From NCBI GenBank assembly GCA_964495655.1, contig CAZBWK010000017.1, forward strand, positions 1 through 46,301: a DNA stretch of 46,301 nucleotides, read 5' to 3'. The position numbers and the translations under genes were made by a program. This document shows positions 16,856 to 26,800 of this stretch, in pieces. A model generated the notes under the pieces. It saw nothing but the letters and a program-made list of their open reading frames with translations. It made no database searches and was not told the origin of the DNA. Each line of letters starts with the position of its first letter. Position 1 is the first letter of the stretch. The stretch comes from JAAYJR01 sp964495655. GTDB taxonomy: Bacteria; Bacteroidota; Bacteroidia; Bacteroidales; Prolixibacteraceae.

Positions 16856-18016
16856 ATGAGTGAAAAGAAAAGAATTGCCATTCTCGGTTCAACCGGTTCA
16901 ATAGGCACAAAGTCATTGGAGGTAATAGAAAACAACACTGATCTGTTTGAGGTGGAGGCGCTGACTGCCAATAACAATGTGGACCTGCTCATCAGCCAGG
17001 CTAAGAAATACCAGCCTAATGTTGTTGTTGTAGCCAATAAGGACAGATATAAAGTAGTGGCCGGGGCCCTCATGAATTACCCTGTAAAAGTATTTGCCGG
17101 CAGCGATGCCATTAACCAGGTTGTTCAGATGGAGTCAGTTGACCTTGTTTTAACTGCTATGGTCGGGTATGCCGGACTGGTACCGACTTATCATGCTGTC
17201 AGGTGCGGTAAAATTATTGCCCTGGCAAATAAGGAGACTCTGGTAGTAGCGGGAGAACTTATTACCAGGCTTGCAAGGGAGAATAACTCGGCAATTATCC
17301 CTGTTGATTCGGAGCACTCAGCTATTTTCCAGTGTTTGACAGGGGAGCTGGGAAACAGAGTGGAAAAAATAATACTTACATGTTCAGGTGGACCGTTCAG
17401 AGGTAAATCAGTTAATGAACTTGAGAGTGTCACCGTTGAAATGGCGCTTAACCATCCTAACTGGGATATGGGTGCGAAAATTACAATCGATTCGGCAACG
17501 CTTATAAATAAAGGATTTGAAGTTATTGAAGCACACTGGTTGTTTGGAATGCCTCCGTCAAAAATCGAAGTTATTGTTCATCCTCAGTCAATTGTCCACT
17601 CAATGGTGCAGTTTGAGGATGGTTCACTTAAAGCTCAGATGGGACTGCCTGATATGCGTCTGCCAATACAATATGCCCTGGCTTTCCCTAACCGGATAAA
17701 AAATAAATTTCCAAGGTTTGATTTTAATAATTTCCCGACTTTAAGTTTTGAGAAACCTGATATGATAAAATTTCGTAATCTTGCACTGGCATATGAGGCA
17801 CTGAATGCAGGAGGAAATACTCCCTGTGTTCTCAATGCTGCAAATGAGGTGGTGGTGCAGGCTTTTCTGGAAGGCAGAACAGGATTTTTGGATATGCCTG
17901 TTATAATTGAAAAGACGATTAGAGAGGCAGGTTTTATCAAAGATCCCAATCTTGAGGATTTGATACAGACTAACTCAGAAGCAAGAAAAATAGCAGGATC
18001 ATTAATTAGTAGTTAA
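16856..18016 (+). CDS. dxr: 1-deoxy-D-xylulose 5-phosphate reductoisomerase
   Basis: 386 residues. It converts DXP to 2-C-methyl-D-erythritol 4-phosphate with NADPH, the committed step of the non-mevalonate isoprenoid pathway. Seen: the NADPH loop ILGSTGSIGTKSLEV at the N-terminus, ALANKETLVVAGE, the metal and substrate block PVDSEHSAIFQCL, SGGPFRG, and HPNWDMGAKITIDSATL(I)NKG. Length and motif order are normal. It lies 11 bases upstream of rseP, a common Bacteroidota neighbour, so co-transcription is likely. Confidence 0.96.
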   Translation: MSEKKRIAILGSTGSIGTKSLEVIENNTDLFEVEALTANNNVDLLISQAKKYQPNVVVVANKDRYKVVAGALMNYPVKVFAGSDAINQVVQMESVDLVLTAMVGYAGLVPTYHAVRCGKIIALANKETLVVAGELITRLARENNSAIIPVDSEHSAIFQCLTGELGNRVEKIILTCSGGPFRGKSVNELESVTVEMALNHPNWDMGAKITIDSATLINKGFEVIEAHWLFGMPPSKIEVIVHPQSIVHSMVQFEDGSLKAQMGLPDMRLPIQYALAFPNRIKNKFPRFDFNNFPTLSFEKPDMIKFRNLALAYEALNAGGNTPCVLNAANEVVVQAFLEGRTGFLDMPVIIEKTIREAGFIKDPNLEDLIQTNSEARKIAGSLISS

Positions 18017-18027
18017 ATAAATAGTAA

Positions 18028-19365
18028 ATGGAAACATTTTTGATTAAAGCAGCACAGTTAATTTTAAGTCTGTCGATATTAGTCATATTACATGAATTCG
18101 GACATTTTATTTTTGCCCGCATATTTAAAGCAAGGGTTGAGAAATTCTATCTCTTTTTTAATCCCTGGTTTTCACTTTTTAAGTACCGTCAGGGAGAAAC
18201 AGAATATGGAATTGGCTGGCTCCCACTGGGAGGATATGTCAAAATTTCAGGTATGATTGACGAATCTATGGATAAGGAGGCAATGAAACTCCCTCCCAAA
18301 CCATGGGAGTTCCGTTCTAAGCCCGCCTGGCAAAGGTTATTGATCATGACAGGCGGTGTGTTGATGAATTTTTTGTTTGCAATAATAATTTATATAGGTG
18401 TTCTTTATGTCTGGGGAGAGGAGTATCTTCCGACAGATAATGTGAAATATGGAATAGTGGTAAGTGAGGTTGGTGAACAAATTGGGTTTAAGACCGGCGA
18501 TAAAATACTGACAGTTGATAACAGACATATTGAAAACTTCATGAAAATAATACCTGTCATAGTTCTGGATAATGCCAAAACTGTCCAGGTTGACCGTAAC
18601 GGAGAGAAAGTGGATGTGGAAATAACAGACGATGACCTCGCATTAATGCTGAAGAACAAATCTGTTATGTGGCCAAGAATACCATTCCGCCTGGGAGTTG
18701 ACGGCTTTACCGATGATTCGCCGGCAAAGGAAGCAGGTCTGCAGGAGGGCGACGAAATATCAGGTATGAATGGTGTGCATTTTACTTATTACGATGAATG
18801 GACAAATGCAGCCAGGGCAAATGCAGGAAAAACAGTAATACTGCATGTTGACAGAAACGGAGAGATGCTTGAATTACCACTGACTATTGCTGATGGTGGA
18901 ATGATTGGAATAAAAAACAGCCATTTTGCTGATCACTATTTTGAACTTAAAACTATAAATTATGGTTTTTTTGAGTCTATTCCGGCAGGTGTCAGCCGTG
19001 GAGCTCAGACTATTAAAGACTATCTGAAACAGTTTAAACTCTTTTTCAGGCCTGACACAAAAGCTTATGAATCGCTTGGCGGATTTGCCGCAATAGGGAA
19101 TATTTTCCCTGCCAGGTGGGACTGGTTCTCCTTTTGGAACATGACTGCTTTTATATCTATCATTCTGGCAATAATGAACCTTCTGCCTATACCTGCACTT
19201 GATGGCGGGCATGTTATGTTTTTATTTTTCGAAATGGTGACAGGAAGAAAGCCCGGCGAGAAATTTCTTGAATACGCACAGATAACAGGAATGATCATTC
19301 TTTTGGCTTTAGTGCTTTTTGCAAATGCCAATGATATAATAAAAATGATTAACGGAACATTTTAA
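18028..19365 (+). CDS. rseP: RIP metalloprotease RseP (site-2 protease)
   Basis: A 445-residue intramembrane zinc protease of the M50 family. It cuts membrane-spanning anti-sigma factors or signal-peptide remnants. HEFGH (His22-Glu23-His26) lies in the first membrane segment. Two PDZ-like regions are suggested by GEQIGFKTGDKILTVDNR (about 150-170) and SPAKEAGLQEGDEISGMNG (about 230-250). The C-terminal motif NLLPIPALDGGHVMFL (about 375-395) supplies the third zinc ligand. Four membrane segments are visible. It is transcribed with dxr, and a -7 box for tatA sits just after its stop. Confidence 0.95.
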   Translation: METFLIKAAQLILSLSILVILHEFGHFIFARIFKARVEKFYLFFNPWFSLFKYRQGETEYGIGWLPLGGYVKISGMIDESMDKEAMKLPPKPWEFRSKPAWQRLLIMTGGVLMNFLFAIIIYIGVLYVWGEEYLPTDNVKYGIVVSEVGEQIGFKTGDKILTVDNRHIENFMKIIPVIVLDNAKTVQVDRNGEKVDVEITDDDLALMLKNKSVMWPRIPFRLGVDGFTDDSPAKEAGLQEGDEISGMNGVHFTYYDEWTNAARANAGKTVILHVDRNGEMLELPLTIADGGMIGIKNSHFADHYFELKTINYGFFESIPAGVSRGAQTIKDYLKQFKLFFRPDTKAYESLGGFAAIGNIFPARWDWFSFWNMTAFISIILAIMNLLPIPALDGGHVMFLFFEMVTGRKPGEKFLEYAQITGMIILLALVLFANANDIIKMINGTF

Positions 19366-19377
19366 GTAAAAAAATTC

Positions 19378-19385
19378 TATTTTTG
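19378..19385 (+). promoter_or_regulatory. -7 box of the tatA promoter
   Basis: TATTTTTG matches TAnnTTTG and lies 25 bases before the tatA ATG. No TTG occurs at the -33 distance, so tatA may also rely on read-through from rseP. Confidence 0.45.
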
Positions 19386-19410
19386 TAACGAACCATTTTA
19401 ACTTTGAATC

Positions 19411-19620
19411 ATGAATTTATTTGTAATTACAGGATTTATCGGGCCACAGGAAATAATTATAATATTAATAATTGTCCTTCTCCTTTTCGGAGGAAGAAAG
19501 ATTCCTGAATTGATGAAAGGCCTGGGGAAGGGTATGAGAGAATTTAAGAAAGCCACAAAGGAGGATGATGATGACGATCTGGCTGACACAAAATCCGAAC
19601 CGGGGAAAATTGAAAAATAG
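19411..19620 (+). CDS. tatA: Twin-arginine translocase subunit TatA/TatE family
   Basis: 69 residues. A single N-terminal membrane helix (about 12-28) is followed by the FGGRKIPELMKGLGKG hinge and amphipathic helix typical of TatA. A charged acidic/basic tail (KKATKEDDDDDLAD) completes the protein. It forms the pore of the Tat pathway, which exports folded, often cofactor-bearing proteins. A Tat substrate, the Gfo/Idh/MocA oxidoreductase, is encoded at 33777-35117. TatC is not in the window. A strong terminator follows at 19643. Confidence 0.92.
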   Translation: MNLFVITGFIGPQEIIIILIIVLLLFGGRKIPELMKGLGKGMREFKKATKEDDDDDLADTKSEPGKIEK

Positions 19621-19642
19621 ATAATACCGGCAGAAGGCAATT

Positions 19643-19680
19643 ATCCCGTTGCTGATGCCTGCAGCAACGGGATTTTTTAT
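19643..19680 (+). terminator. Rho-independent terminator after tatA
   Basis: A perfect 12-bp stem ATCCCGTTGCTG / CAGCAACGGGAT (19643-19654 and 19662-19673) with a 7-base loop is followed by TTTTTAT. It lies 23 bases after the tatA stop and closes the dxr-rseP-tatA run. Confidence 0.9.
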
Positions 19681-19743
19681 CTGATGCAGATATCAAAATG
19701 GTAAGATTTTTGTGGCCACGTGAAATAATATAAATTGATATCC

Positions 19744-20781
19744 ATGGGCTTAAAAATGATTTTTCGTTTTATACCCGTTATGTGTTTTACTCTTATTACC
19801 GGATGCGAGCACAGTGGTTCGGGCTTTGGAAAAAATATTACAGGCAAGGCAGGAGAACTTATTGTAGTAATTGCTGATGCTTACTGGAATGGTGATCCCG
19901 GGAAGCAGTTACGTGACAACCTTGCACAGGATCATGTGGCCCTTCCGCAGGATGAGCCTTTATTTGATCTTATAAAAGTACCCCCCGAAGCCTTTACAAC
20001 TATTTTTAAAACTACCCGTAATATTATTCAGACAAAAATTGCCTCCACTGTTGATTCAACAGGTGTCTTTTATAAAAAGGATGTGTGGGCACAACCGCAG
20101 TCTGTTGTAATTGTTCAGGCCAGAAATGCAGAAGAATTCAAAAAACTGTTCGATGAAGATAAGGACAGGATAATGGGATTTTTTCTGCAGGCCGAAAGAG
20201 AAAGACTGAAAGGGAACTACGCCAAATATTATGAGAAAGCTATATATAATGTCCTTGACAGGGATTTTAACTTCACCATGAAGGTGCCTCCGGGCTTCCA
20301 GATAGCAGGTCAGAAAAAAGATTTTCTTTGGCTTAGATATGAAACTCCCGAAATATCACAGGGAATTATTATTTATACATTCCCATATGTCTCTGACAGT
20401 ACATTTACTGTCAATTATCTGGTTCATGTAAGAGACAGTGTTTTAAAAGCCAACATTCCCGGTCCGGCAGATGGTTCTTATATGGCTACTGAAAAAAGAG
20501 TCGATCAGGTATTTAATGTAAGGGAGTATAATGGTAACTATGCCTCAGAGATGAGAGGATTGTGGAGGTTGATCAATGATTATATGGGAGGACCGTATAT
20601 ATCTCTGGCAGTGCTTGATGCCGCTAATCAAAGGGTTATTGTTGCATTTGGTTATGTATATGCCCCCAGTAAGGACAAACGGAATTTTCTCAGGCAGGTA
20701 GAAGCTATGATCTATTCTCTGAAGTTAAACAACCAGGCTGAGAATGATAAAATAAGCAGCCAGGTAAAAATGGGCAATTGA
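19744..20781 (+). CDS. DUF4837 family lipoprotein
   Basis: About 345 residues. The signal peptide ends in a lipobox before Cys (LITGC), so it is an envelope lipoprotein. The family features GKAGELIVVIADAYWNGD and LPQDEPLFDLIKVPPEAF follow directly, typical of the Bacteroidota-restricted DUF4837. No enzymatic motif is visible and the function is unknown. I chose ATG at 19744 because the open frame's first possible codon is a TTG three codons earlier. The gene is isolated from tatA by a terminator and is convergent with metF (4 bases apart). Confidence 0.8.
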   Translation: MGLKMIFRFIPVMCFTLITGCEHSGSGFGKNITGKAGELIVVIADAYWNGDPGKQLRDNLAQDHVALPQDEPLFDLIKVPPEAFTTIFKTTRNIIQTKIASTVDSTGVFYKKDVWAQPQSVVIVQARNAEEFKKLFDEDKDRIMGFFLQAERERLKGNYAKYYEKAIYNVLDRDFNFTMKVPPGFQIAGQKKDFLWLRYETPEISQGIIIYTFPYVSDSTFTVNYLVHVRDSVLKANIPGPADGSYMATEKRVDQVFNVREYNGNYASEMRGLWRLINDYMGGPYISLAVLDAANQRVIVAFGYVYAPSKDKRNFLRQVEAMIYSLKLNNQAENDKISSQVKMGN

Positions 20782-20785
20782 TTGC

Positions 20786-21739
20786 CTAAAATACAGACTT
20801 TATTATTTCCCTGACATTGTCAGAAATGCCGTATGTGTATATGTGGAGTGACGGGGCATTGTGGGCCACAAGGTCTTTCGACTGATAAACTGCCCATTCA
20901 GTGCCTACTTTTCCGGCTTCTTCATTGTTTTTACATTTTGCCAGTTCAGCAGCCAGTTCCGGTGGCAGGTCAATACTGAATATCTTAGGCAGTACTGTTA
21001 ACTGATTTTTCATGTTTATTGGCTTGATACCGGGAATAATGGGTACTGTGATCCCGATGGACCGGCATTTTTCAACGAAATCATAATAGACCCTGTTGTC
21101 GAAGAACATCTGTGTTACAATATAGTCAGCCCCGGCATCCACCTTTTGTTTTAAATATTTCAGGTCCTGTTCCATATCAGGGGCTTCAAAATGTTTTTCA
21201 GGATAACCCGCTACTCCGATACAGAAATCAAGCGGTGTGTTATTCTTAAGGTCTTTTTCAAGGTATATGCCATTTCTGAGGTTCACTATCTGTTCAACAA
21301 GCTTGTTTGCATTGGTGTGCCCCTCCTTTTCAGGAGTAAATACGTTCTGGCTTTTAATACCGTCTCCACGCAGGGCCAGCACATTTTCTATTTCCAGAAA
21401 ATTCAGGTCAATAAGAACATATTCTGTTTCACTTTTGGTAAACCCTCCGCACAGTATGTGAGGCACAACAGGTATACCGTAACGGTATTGTATTGATGCA
21501 GCTATCGCAACTGTACCCGGACGTTTTCTTCTTATACGTTTCTCAACCGAACCGTCTGGCATTTCATGAAATTCGATCTCGTCACGGTGAGTCGTGATAT
21601 TGATATATTTTGGGTCAAAATCAATAAGGTTCTCTATCGTTCTGTATATCTTACCGGGATCATTACCCTTAAGAGGGGGTAGTAATTCGAATGAAAAAAC
21701 TGTTTTATTTGAATTTTTTATTATATCAATAACCTTCAT
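20786..21739 (-). CDS. metF: Methylenetetrahydrofolate reductase
   Basis: 317 residues. It reduces 5,10-methylene-THF to 5-methyl-THF, the methyl donor for methionine synthesis, using FAD. Seen: the N-terminal FSFELLPP with the catalytic Glu, ITTHRDE, HILCGGFT, LALRGDG, IGVAGYPEKH, DAGADYIVTQMFFD and VPIIPGIKPI. These are the conserved strands of the MTHFR beta/alpha barrel in order. Length is normal for the bacterial enzyme, with no regulatory domain. It has a -7 box at 21760-21767, and its upstream region carries the inverted repeat and motif copy B. It links to the folate genes at 30.7-32.2 kb by metabolism only. Confidence 0.95.
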   Translation of the reverse strand: MKVIDIIKNSNKTVFSFELLPPLKGNDPGKIYRTIENLIDFDPKYINITTHRDEIEFHEMPDGSVEKRIRRKRPGTVAIAASIQYRYGIPVVPHILCGGFTKSETEYVLIDLNFLEIENVLALRGDGIKSQNVFTPEKEGHTNANKLVEQIVNLRNGIYLEKDLKNNTPLDFCIGVAGYPEKHFEAPDMEQDLKYLKQKVDAGADYIVTQMFFDNRVYYDFVEKCRSIGITVPIIPGIKPINMKNQLTVLPKIFSIDLPPELAAELAKCKNNEEAGKVGTEWAVYQSKDLVAHNAPSLHIYTYGISDNVREIIKSVF

Positions 21740-21759
21740 GCTTCAATTTTTGAATGTCG

Positions 21760-21767
21760 CAAAATTA
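21760..21767 (-). promoter_or_regulatory. -7 box of the metF promoter
   Basis: TAATTTTG on the minus strand matches TAnnTTTG and lies 20 bases before the ATG. The large inverted repeat begins 38 bases further upstream, close enough to affect the promoter. Confidence 0.55.
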
Positions 21768-21804
21768 GTAAATCGTTCCGGGAATTTATAATTCATTAGG
21801 TTTT

Positions 21805-21846
21805 TTCTATTGTTACAAAATTCCCATGGATTTTGTAACAATAGAA
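21805..21846. repeat. Perfect 17-bp inverted repeat between sulfatase and metF
   Basis: Arms 21805-21821 (TTCTATTGTTACAAAAT) and 21830-21846 are exact reverse complements around the 8-base loop TCCCATGG. On the plus strand the right arm is followed by six T, like a terminator. Yet no plus-strand gene ends nearby: both flanking genes are on the minus strand, and the minus-strand exit is an A-run. It could be an operator for metF, a bidirectional structure ending the sulfatase message, or the end of an unseen plus-strand transcript. Confidence 0.7.
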
Positions 21847-21863
21847 TTTTTTGATCAATAGAG

Positions 21864-21893
21864 CATGTTCGTTTTATTCGAATATGATTTAGT
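21864..21893. repeat. Copy B of a dispersed ~30-bp motif
   Basis: It begins CATGTTCGTTT, then ATTCGAATAT and a TTTAG-like tail. It matches copy A at 5464-5493 at about 24 of 29 positions. It lies 125 bases upstream of metF, beyond the inverted repeat, and 42 bases after the sulfatase stop. Confidence 0.45.
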
Positions 21894-21935
21894 TAAATAT
21901 TTAAAATAGTTTTTATTGTGTCGTTTCGGGATCAC

Positions 21936-23513
21936 TTAATTAAGGATCTCTGTTTCATAATCTGTCTCGCTAACCCATCCGGCCGGCACTTTTTCTCCGC
22001 TCATAAACCTGTTATAATAATTTTGAACAGCTCCTTTGTATAAATAATTATCAAATATGTCTCCGTTACCCATTATACGGGGGTCTCCCTGAAGTGCTAA
22101 TTTTTCCTTCAGCTCTCCGGAAAGACGGGTTTTTATAATTTGATATTCTTCATTATCAGCAAGATTGGTAAGGCAGAAAGGGTCCTGTTCAATGTCATAC
22201 AGCTCTTCACCAGAGCGTTTGCCAAAATTCATCTGCCAGTACTCATCAATCCCTTTTATTCTGCGGGTATTGAGGATATAGGTTTTTGTCGGACTGCCGT
22301 CGCAGTTCAGGTATCCTGTTTCAGGATTACCTGCCGGCCAGCGGTCGGGCTTGAAGTTGTTAAGGTATAAATATTTATCTTGTACTATTCCTCTTACAGG
22401 ATAACCGGTATCGTCCGGCCTGCCTACATCATGACGCTCCTTGCCCACAAGGACAAAATCGCGCTCATCAGTTATTTGTCCGGTTGCATCGGAGAAAAAT
22501 ATTTCGCATAAACTTTTTCCGGTTACCGGTTGCATATTTACCTCTTCGGGTGATACACCTGCCAGCTCCAGGATGGTAGGGGCAAAGTCAATAAAACTGA
22601 TAAAATCATCCACCACCCGTCCCGGATTTTTGATACCATCGGGCCACATTATTGCAAGTGGCAGGTGGTTTGAGTACTCATAAACCTGTCCTTTTATTCG
22701 TGGAAAGGGCATACCATTGTCGGCAGTGACTATTACAATGGTATTTTTCAGGCGGCCATGTTTTTCCAGTATTTCGATCATCCTGCTGAGATGAAAATCG
22801 AAATATTCAATTTCAAATGCGTAATCAAGCATATCGGTTCTTACGGTATCTGCATCGGGCCAGAATGGAGGTATCTCATCAATGTCTGACAACTTTTTAT
22901 CTCCGTAATTGATACCTGCCCCGTATTCATAAGCACGGTGAGGTTCTGTACTTCCATACCAGAAGCAGAAGGGGCGGCCTTCAGGACATGTCTTCAGGAA
23001 AGATTCGAAATTTTTTGCATAGTCGTTGGCTGAAATATATTTTGCGGGGGGTGTGGTTTTGAAGGTATCAAACTTTGGACCGGTTAGTTCACGCTTTTTA
23101 CCGTCAATCTCACCAGGTTCTCCGGGGGCCCATCCCTTGGCAACGCTGCCAACCCGGTATCCGGCTTCTGCCAGTGCTTCAGGGTAGGTTTTGAACTTTA
23201 AGGGGAAAGCAGGCGAATGGTTTGCAGCCTCTTCTAACTGCCAGCTGTTACGGCCGGTTAATATGCATGCCCTCGAAGGAGCACATTTGGCATTGGGGGT
23301 GTATGCACGTGTGAAAAGTATCCCTTCGGCTGCAACCCTGTCGAATGCAGGTGTTTTAACCCATGTGCAACCATAAGCCCCGAAATGTTTCCATGACGCA
23401 TCGTCTGCAATGGCGAAAAGGATATTTGGAAGTCCGGCCGGCTTCTGCCGGCAACCCGGCAGTAAAAAAAACAGTATAAGGTACAGAATTGAAGAGTATC
23501 GGTTTATAATCAT
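21936..23513 (-). CDS. Sulfatase (type I, formylglycine-dependent), lipoprotein
   Basis: 525 residues. A signal peptide ends in LLPGC (Cys21), so it is a lipoprotein, periplasmic or surface-attached. The alkaline-phosphatase-like core starts PNILFAIADDAS, with metal-binding aspartates near 37-38. The activation motif is Cys77-A-P-S-R81, followed by CILTGR, so Cys77 must be converted to formylglycine. A second metal site is TADNG (about 265). The N-terminal sequence resembles heparan N-sulfatase (SGSH-like, S1_8-type) enzymes, but the substrate is uncertain. No SusC/SusD, glycoside hydrolase or maturase gene is adjacent, so this is not a standard polysaccharide locus. Activation must come from a maturase outside the window. 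Confidence 0.88.
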   Translation of the reverse strand: MIINRYSSILYLILFFLLPGCRQKPAGLPNILFAIADDASWKHFGAYGCTWVKTPAFDRVAAEGILFTRAYTPNAKCAPSRACILTGRNSWQLEEAANHSPAFPLKFKTYPEALAEAGYRVGSVAKGWAPGEPGEIDGKKRELTGPKFDTFKTTPPAKYISANDYAKNFESFLKTCPEGRPFCFWYGSTEPHRAYEYGAGINYGDKKLSDIDEIPPFWPDADTVRTDMLDYAFEIEYFDFHLSRMIEILEKHGRLKNTIVIVTADNGMPFPRIKGQVYEYSNHLPLAIMWPDGIKNPGRVVDDFISFIDFAPTILELAGVSPEEVNMQPVTGKSLCEIFFSDATGQITDERDFVLVGKERHDVGRPDDTGYPVRGIVQDKYLYLNNFKPDRWPAGNPETGYLNCDGSPTKTYILNTRRIKGIDEYWQMNFGKRSGEELYDIEQDPFCLTNLADNEEYQIIKTRLSGELKEKLALQGDPRIMGNGDIFDNYLYKGAVQNYYNRFMSGEKVPAGWVSETDYETEILN

Positions 23514-23762
23514 GGTTTTTAATTTTAAATGTCAATCTGCTATTTGATCATGTAAATTTAATATTTATGGCACTACATCCATTAATTTATATTCAGGAAT
23601 ATTGATCGTTTAATTTGTTCAGGCAGTGGTTCAGAAAAGACTAACTATAAATAGTAAAGAGAACAGAGTTAATAAATGCATTGTTTGCAGATTAACGGCA
23701 TATTGTTTGGACTGATTCATCATTTACATGGATTTAAGAAGCCGGCAGGCATGAAAATTTTC

Positions 23763-23770
23763 TATATTTG
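23763..23770 (+). promoter_or_regulatory. -7 box of the ileS promoter
   Basis: TATATTTG lies 34 bases before the ATG at 23805. It falls downstream of an in-frame ATG at 23676, which argues that the longer frame is not translated. Confidence 0.6.
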
Positions 23771-23804
23771 CATATTTTTTAAATACGTAGCAGAATCTGA
23801 GAAT

Positions 23805-26800
23805 ATGGCAAAAAAATTTCAGGAATACAAACAACTGGATCTTTCTCAAATCAATAAGGATATATTGACGCGCTGGTTAGAAGAAGATACATTTCATAAA
23901 AGTATTTCGATCCGTGAGGGATCACCCGCATTTGTGTTTTATGAAGGTCCTCCTTCTGCTAATGGTATGCCTGGAATACATCATGTGATGGCACGCACTA
24001 TTAAAGATATTTTTTGCCGTTATAAAACAATGAAAGGGTTCCGGGTCCATCGTAAGGCCGGCTGGGACACACACGGACTTCCTGTTGAGCTGAGTGTTGA
24101 AAAATCATTGAATATAAATAAGGAAGATATAGGTGTTAAAATTTCGGTGGAAGAGTATAATGCCGCATGCCGTAAGGAGGTTATGAAGTATACCAGGGAA
24201 TGGGAAGAACTTACCCGCCGGATGGGTTACTGGGTAAATATGGATGATCCCTATGTTACATACGATAATCGTTATATTGAATCAGTATGGTGGCTGCTTA
24301 AACGAATATATCAAAAAGGATTGCTGTATAAGGGCTATACTATTCAGCCATATTCACCGGCTGCAGGTACCGGACTGAGCTCCCATGAGCTTAACCAGCC
24401 GGGCTGCTACCGTGATGTTACAGACACTACTGTTGTGGCCCAGTTTAAAGTGGTACACAACGAAAGATCAGACTTTCTGTATGATGAGTCAGACAATGAA
24501 CTCTTTTTTCTTGCCTGGACAACCACTCCCTGGACGCTTCCTTCCAATACCGCATTATGTGTCGGACCGGGGATCAATTATGTAAAGGTAAGGTCGTTTA
24601 ATCCGTATACCGGACTGCCATGTAGTTTTATACTTGCAAAAGAGTTGCTTTCTGTTTACTTTGATAAACAAAATGAGGGGATTCCCTTTGATGAATACAG
24701 GCAGGGCGACAAACAAATTCCGTTTAAAATTTCCGGAGAATATACAGGTAAAGAGTTGTCAGGGGTGCAGTATGAGCAGCTTATCGACTGGGTTAAACCC
24801 ATGGGCAGGGCTTTTGAGGTCATTACAGGCGATTTTGTCACAATCGAAGACGGAACAGGTATTGTTCATATCGCTCCTACTTTTGGCGCGGATGATGACA
24901 GGGTGGCAAAACTGACCGGCATAGTTCCTCTTTTAATTGAAGATATTGACGGTAAAACACAGGCTCTTGTTGACCGGAAGGGAAGATTTTTTCCTATTCG
25001 TGACATGTCTGAAAAGTTTGTTGAGGCATTTGTCAATGTGCAGAGATACCGCGAGTTCGCCGGCAGATCGGTGAAGAATGAGTATGATGATAAGCCGGGA
25101 GAAGATGATGCTTCTGTTGATGTTGATATAGCAGTTATGCTTAAATTTAATAACAAAGCATTCAGGATTGAAAAACAAGTTCATAATTATCCTCATTGCT
25201 GGCGGACAGATAAACCTGTTTTGTATTATCCACTGGATTCATGGTTTATCAAGACAACAGCAGTTAAAGAGAGGCTGGTTGAACTGAATAATACCATTAA
25301 CTGGAAACCGCAGTCAACAGGGTCCGGCAGGTTTGGTAACTGGCTTGAGAATCTGGTTGACTGGAACCTGAGCCGTTCAAGGTTCTGGGGCACTCCGTTG
25401 CCTGTCTGGCGCACTGAAGACGAAGCTGAAGAGATCTGTATAGGTTCAGTTGCTGAGTTGATCAGCGAGATCAATAAATCGGTTGCTGCCGGGTTCATGG
25501 ATGAGAATCCATGTTCAGCATTTGATCCTGATGATCTGTCACAAGAGAACTATGAAAAGATCGACCTGCATAAACCTCACATGGATAAGATAGTTCTTGT
25601 TTCTCCAACAGGCAGAAGGATGTTGCGTGAACCCGATTTGATAGATGTATGGTTCGATTCGGGTGCTATGCCTTATGCCCAGCATCATTATCCATTTAAT
25701 AAAATGTTTGATGGAGATGAAGAGAGCAGTCTGTGGCATGCCCTTTTCCCCGCTGATTTTATTGCCGAGGGAGTTGACCAGACCAGAGGATGGTTTTTTA
25801 CCCTTCATGCTATTGCCGGAATGGTCAGCGACTCGGTGGCATTCAAAAATATTATATCTACAGGACTTGTTCTTGACAAGAAAGGGAATAAAATGTCTAA
25901 GCGCCTGGGAAATGCAATAGACCCGTTTGAAACAATCGGGAAATATGGCTCGGATCCTTTGCGCTGGTATATGATTACTAACGCCCAGCCATGGGATAAC
26001 CTTAAGTTTGATATCGACGGAGTGGATGAGGTGAAAAGAAAATTTTTTGGCACTCTGTATAATACATATAACTTCTTCGCTCTGTATGCCAATGTTGACA
26101 ACTTCACTTATCAGGAGCAGGAGATACCTGTGGTTGAAAGGCCTGAACTGGACAGATGGATTATCTCCCTGCTGAATTCGCTTGTCAGGGAGGTGAATGA
26201 GAGTTATGAAAATTATGAACCCACCCGTGCCGGCCGTGCTATTTCCGAGTTTGTTACCGAAAATCTAAGTAACTGGTTCGTAAGGTTAAGCAGGAAAAGA
26301 TATTGGGGAGGTGAATACTCTGCAGATAAGATATCAGCATACCAGACACTCTATGTTTGCCTTGAAACAGTTGCCAGGCTTATGGCCCCTGTTTCACCAT
26401 TTTATGCAGATATGCTGTTCAACGACCTGAACGTAGTTACCGGACGCGACAAAGCTGGGAGTGTGCATTTGTCAGACTTTCCTGTTTGCAATGAATCTTT
26501 GATCAACCCTGAACTGGAAGAAAAAATGGCAATAGCACAGAAAGCTTCTTCCATGATATTAGCGCTCAGGAGGAAGGAAAAGATAAAAGTAAGACAGCCT
26601 TTGGCAAAAATAATGGTACCTGTTATATCGGAAAACTTCATCCGTCAGTTTGATGCAGTTAAAGATATTATTTTGGCTGAGGTAAACGTTAAATCAGTTG
26701 AATACCTTAATGATACATCTGGTATTATAAGAAAGAAACTGGTGCCTGACTTCAAAGTCCTTGGCCCTAAATACGGGAAACTGATGAGGCAGATAGCCGG

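Noticed and set aside
21805..21846. Inverted repeat as the terminal repeat of an insertion sequence
   Set aside because: The arms are adjacent with an 8-base loop, there is no transposase, and no target duplication is visible.
23676..23804. N-terminal extension of IleRS by 43 residues
   Set aside because: A -7 box lies inside it, and the conserved protein starts MAKKFQEY at 23805.
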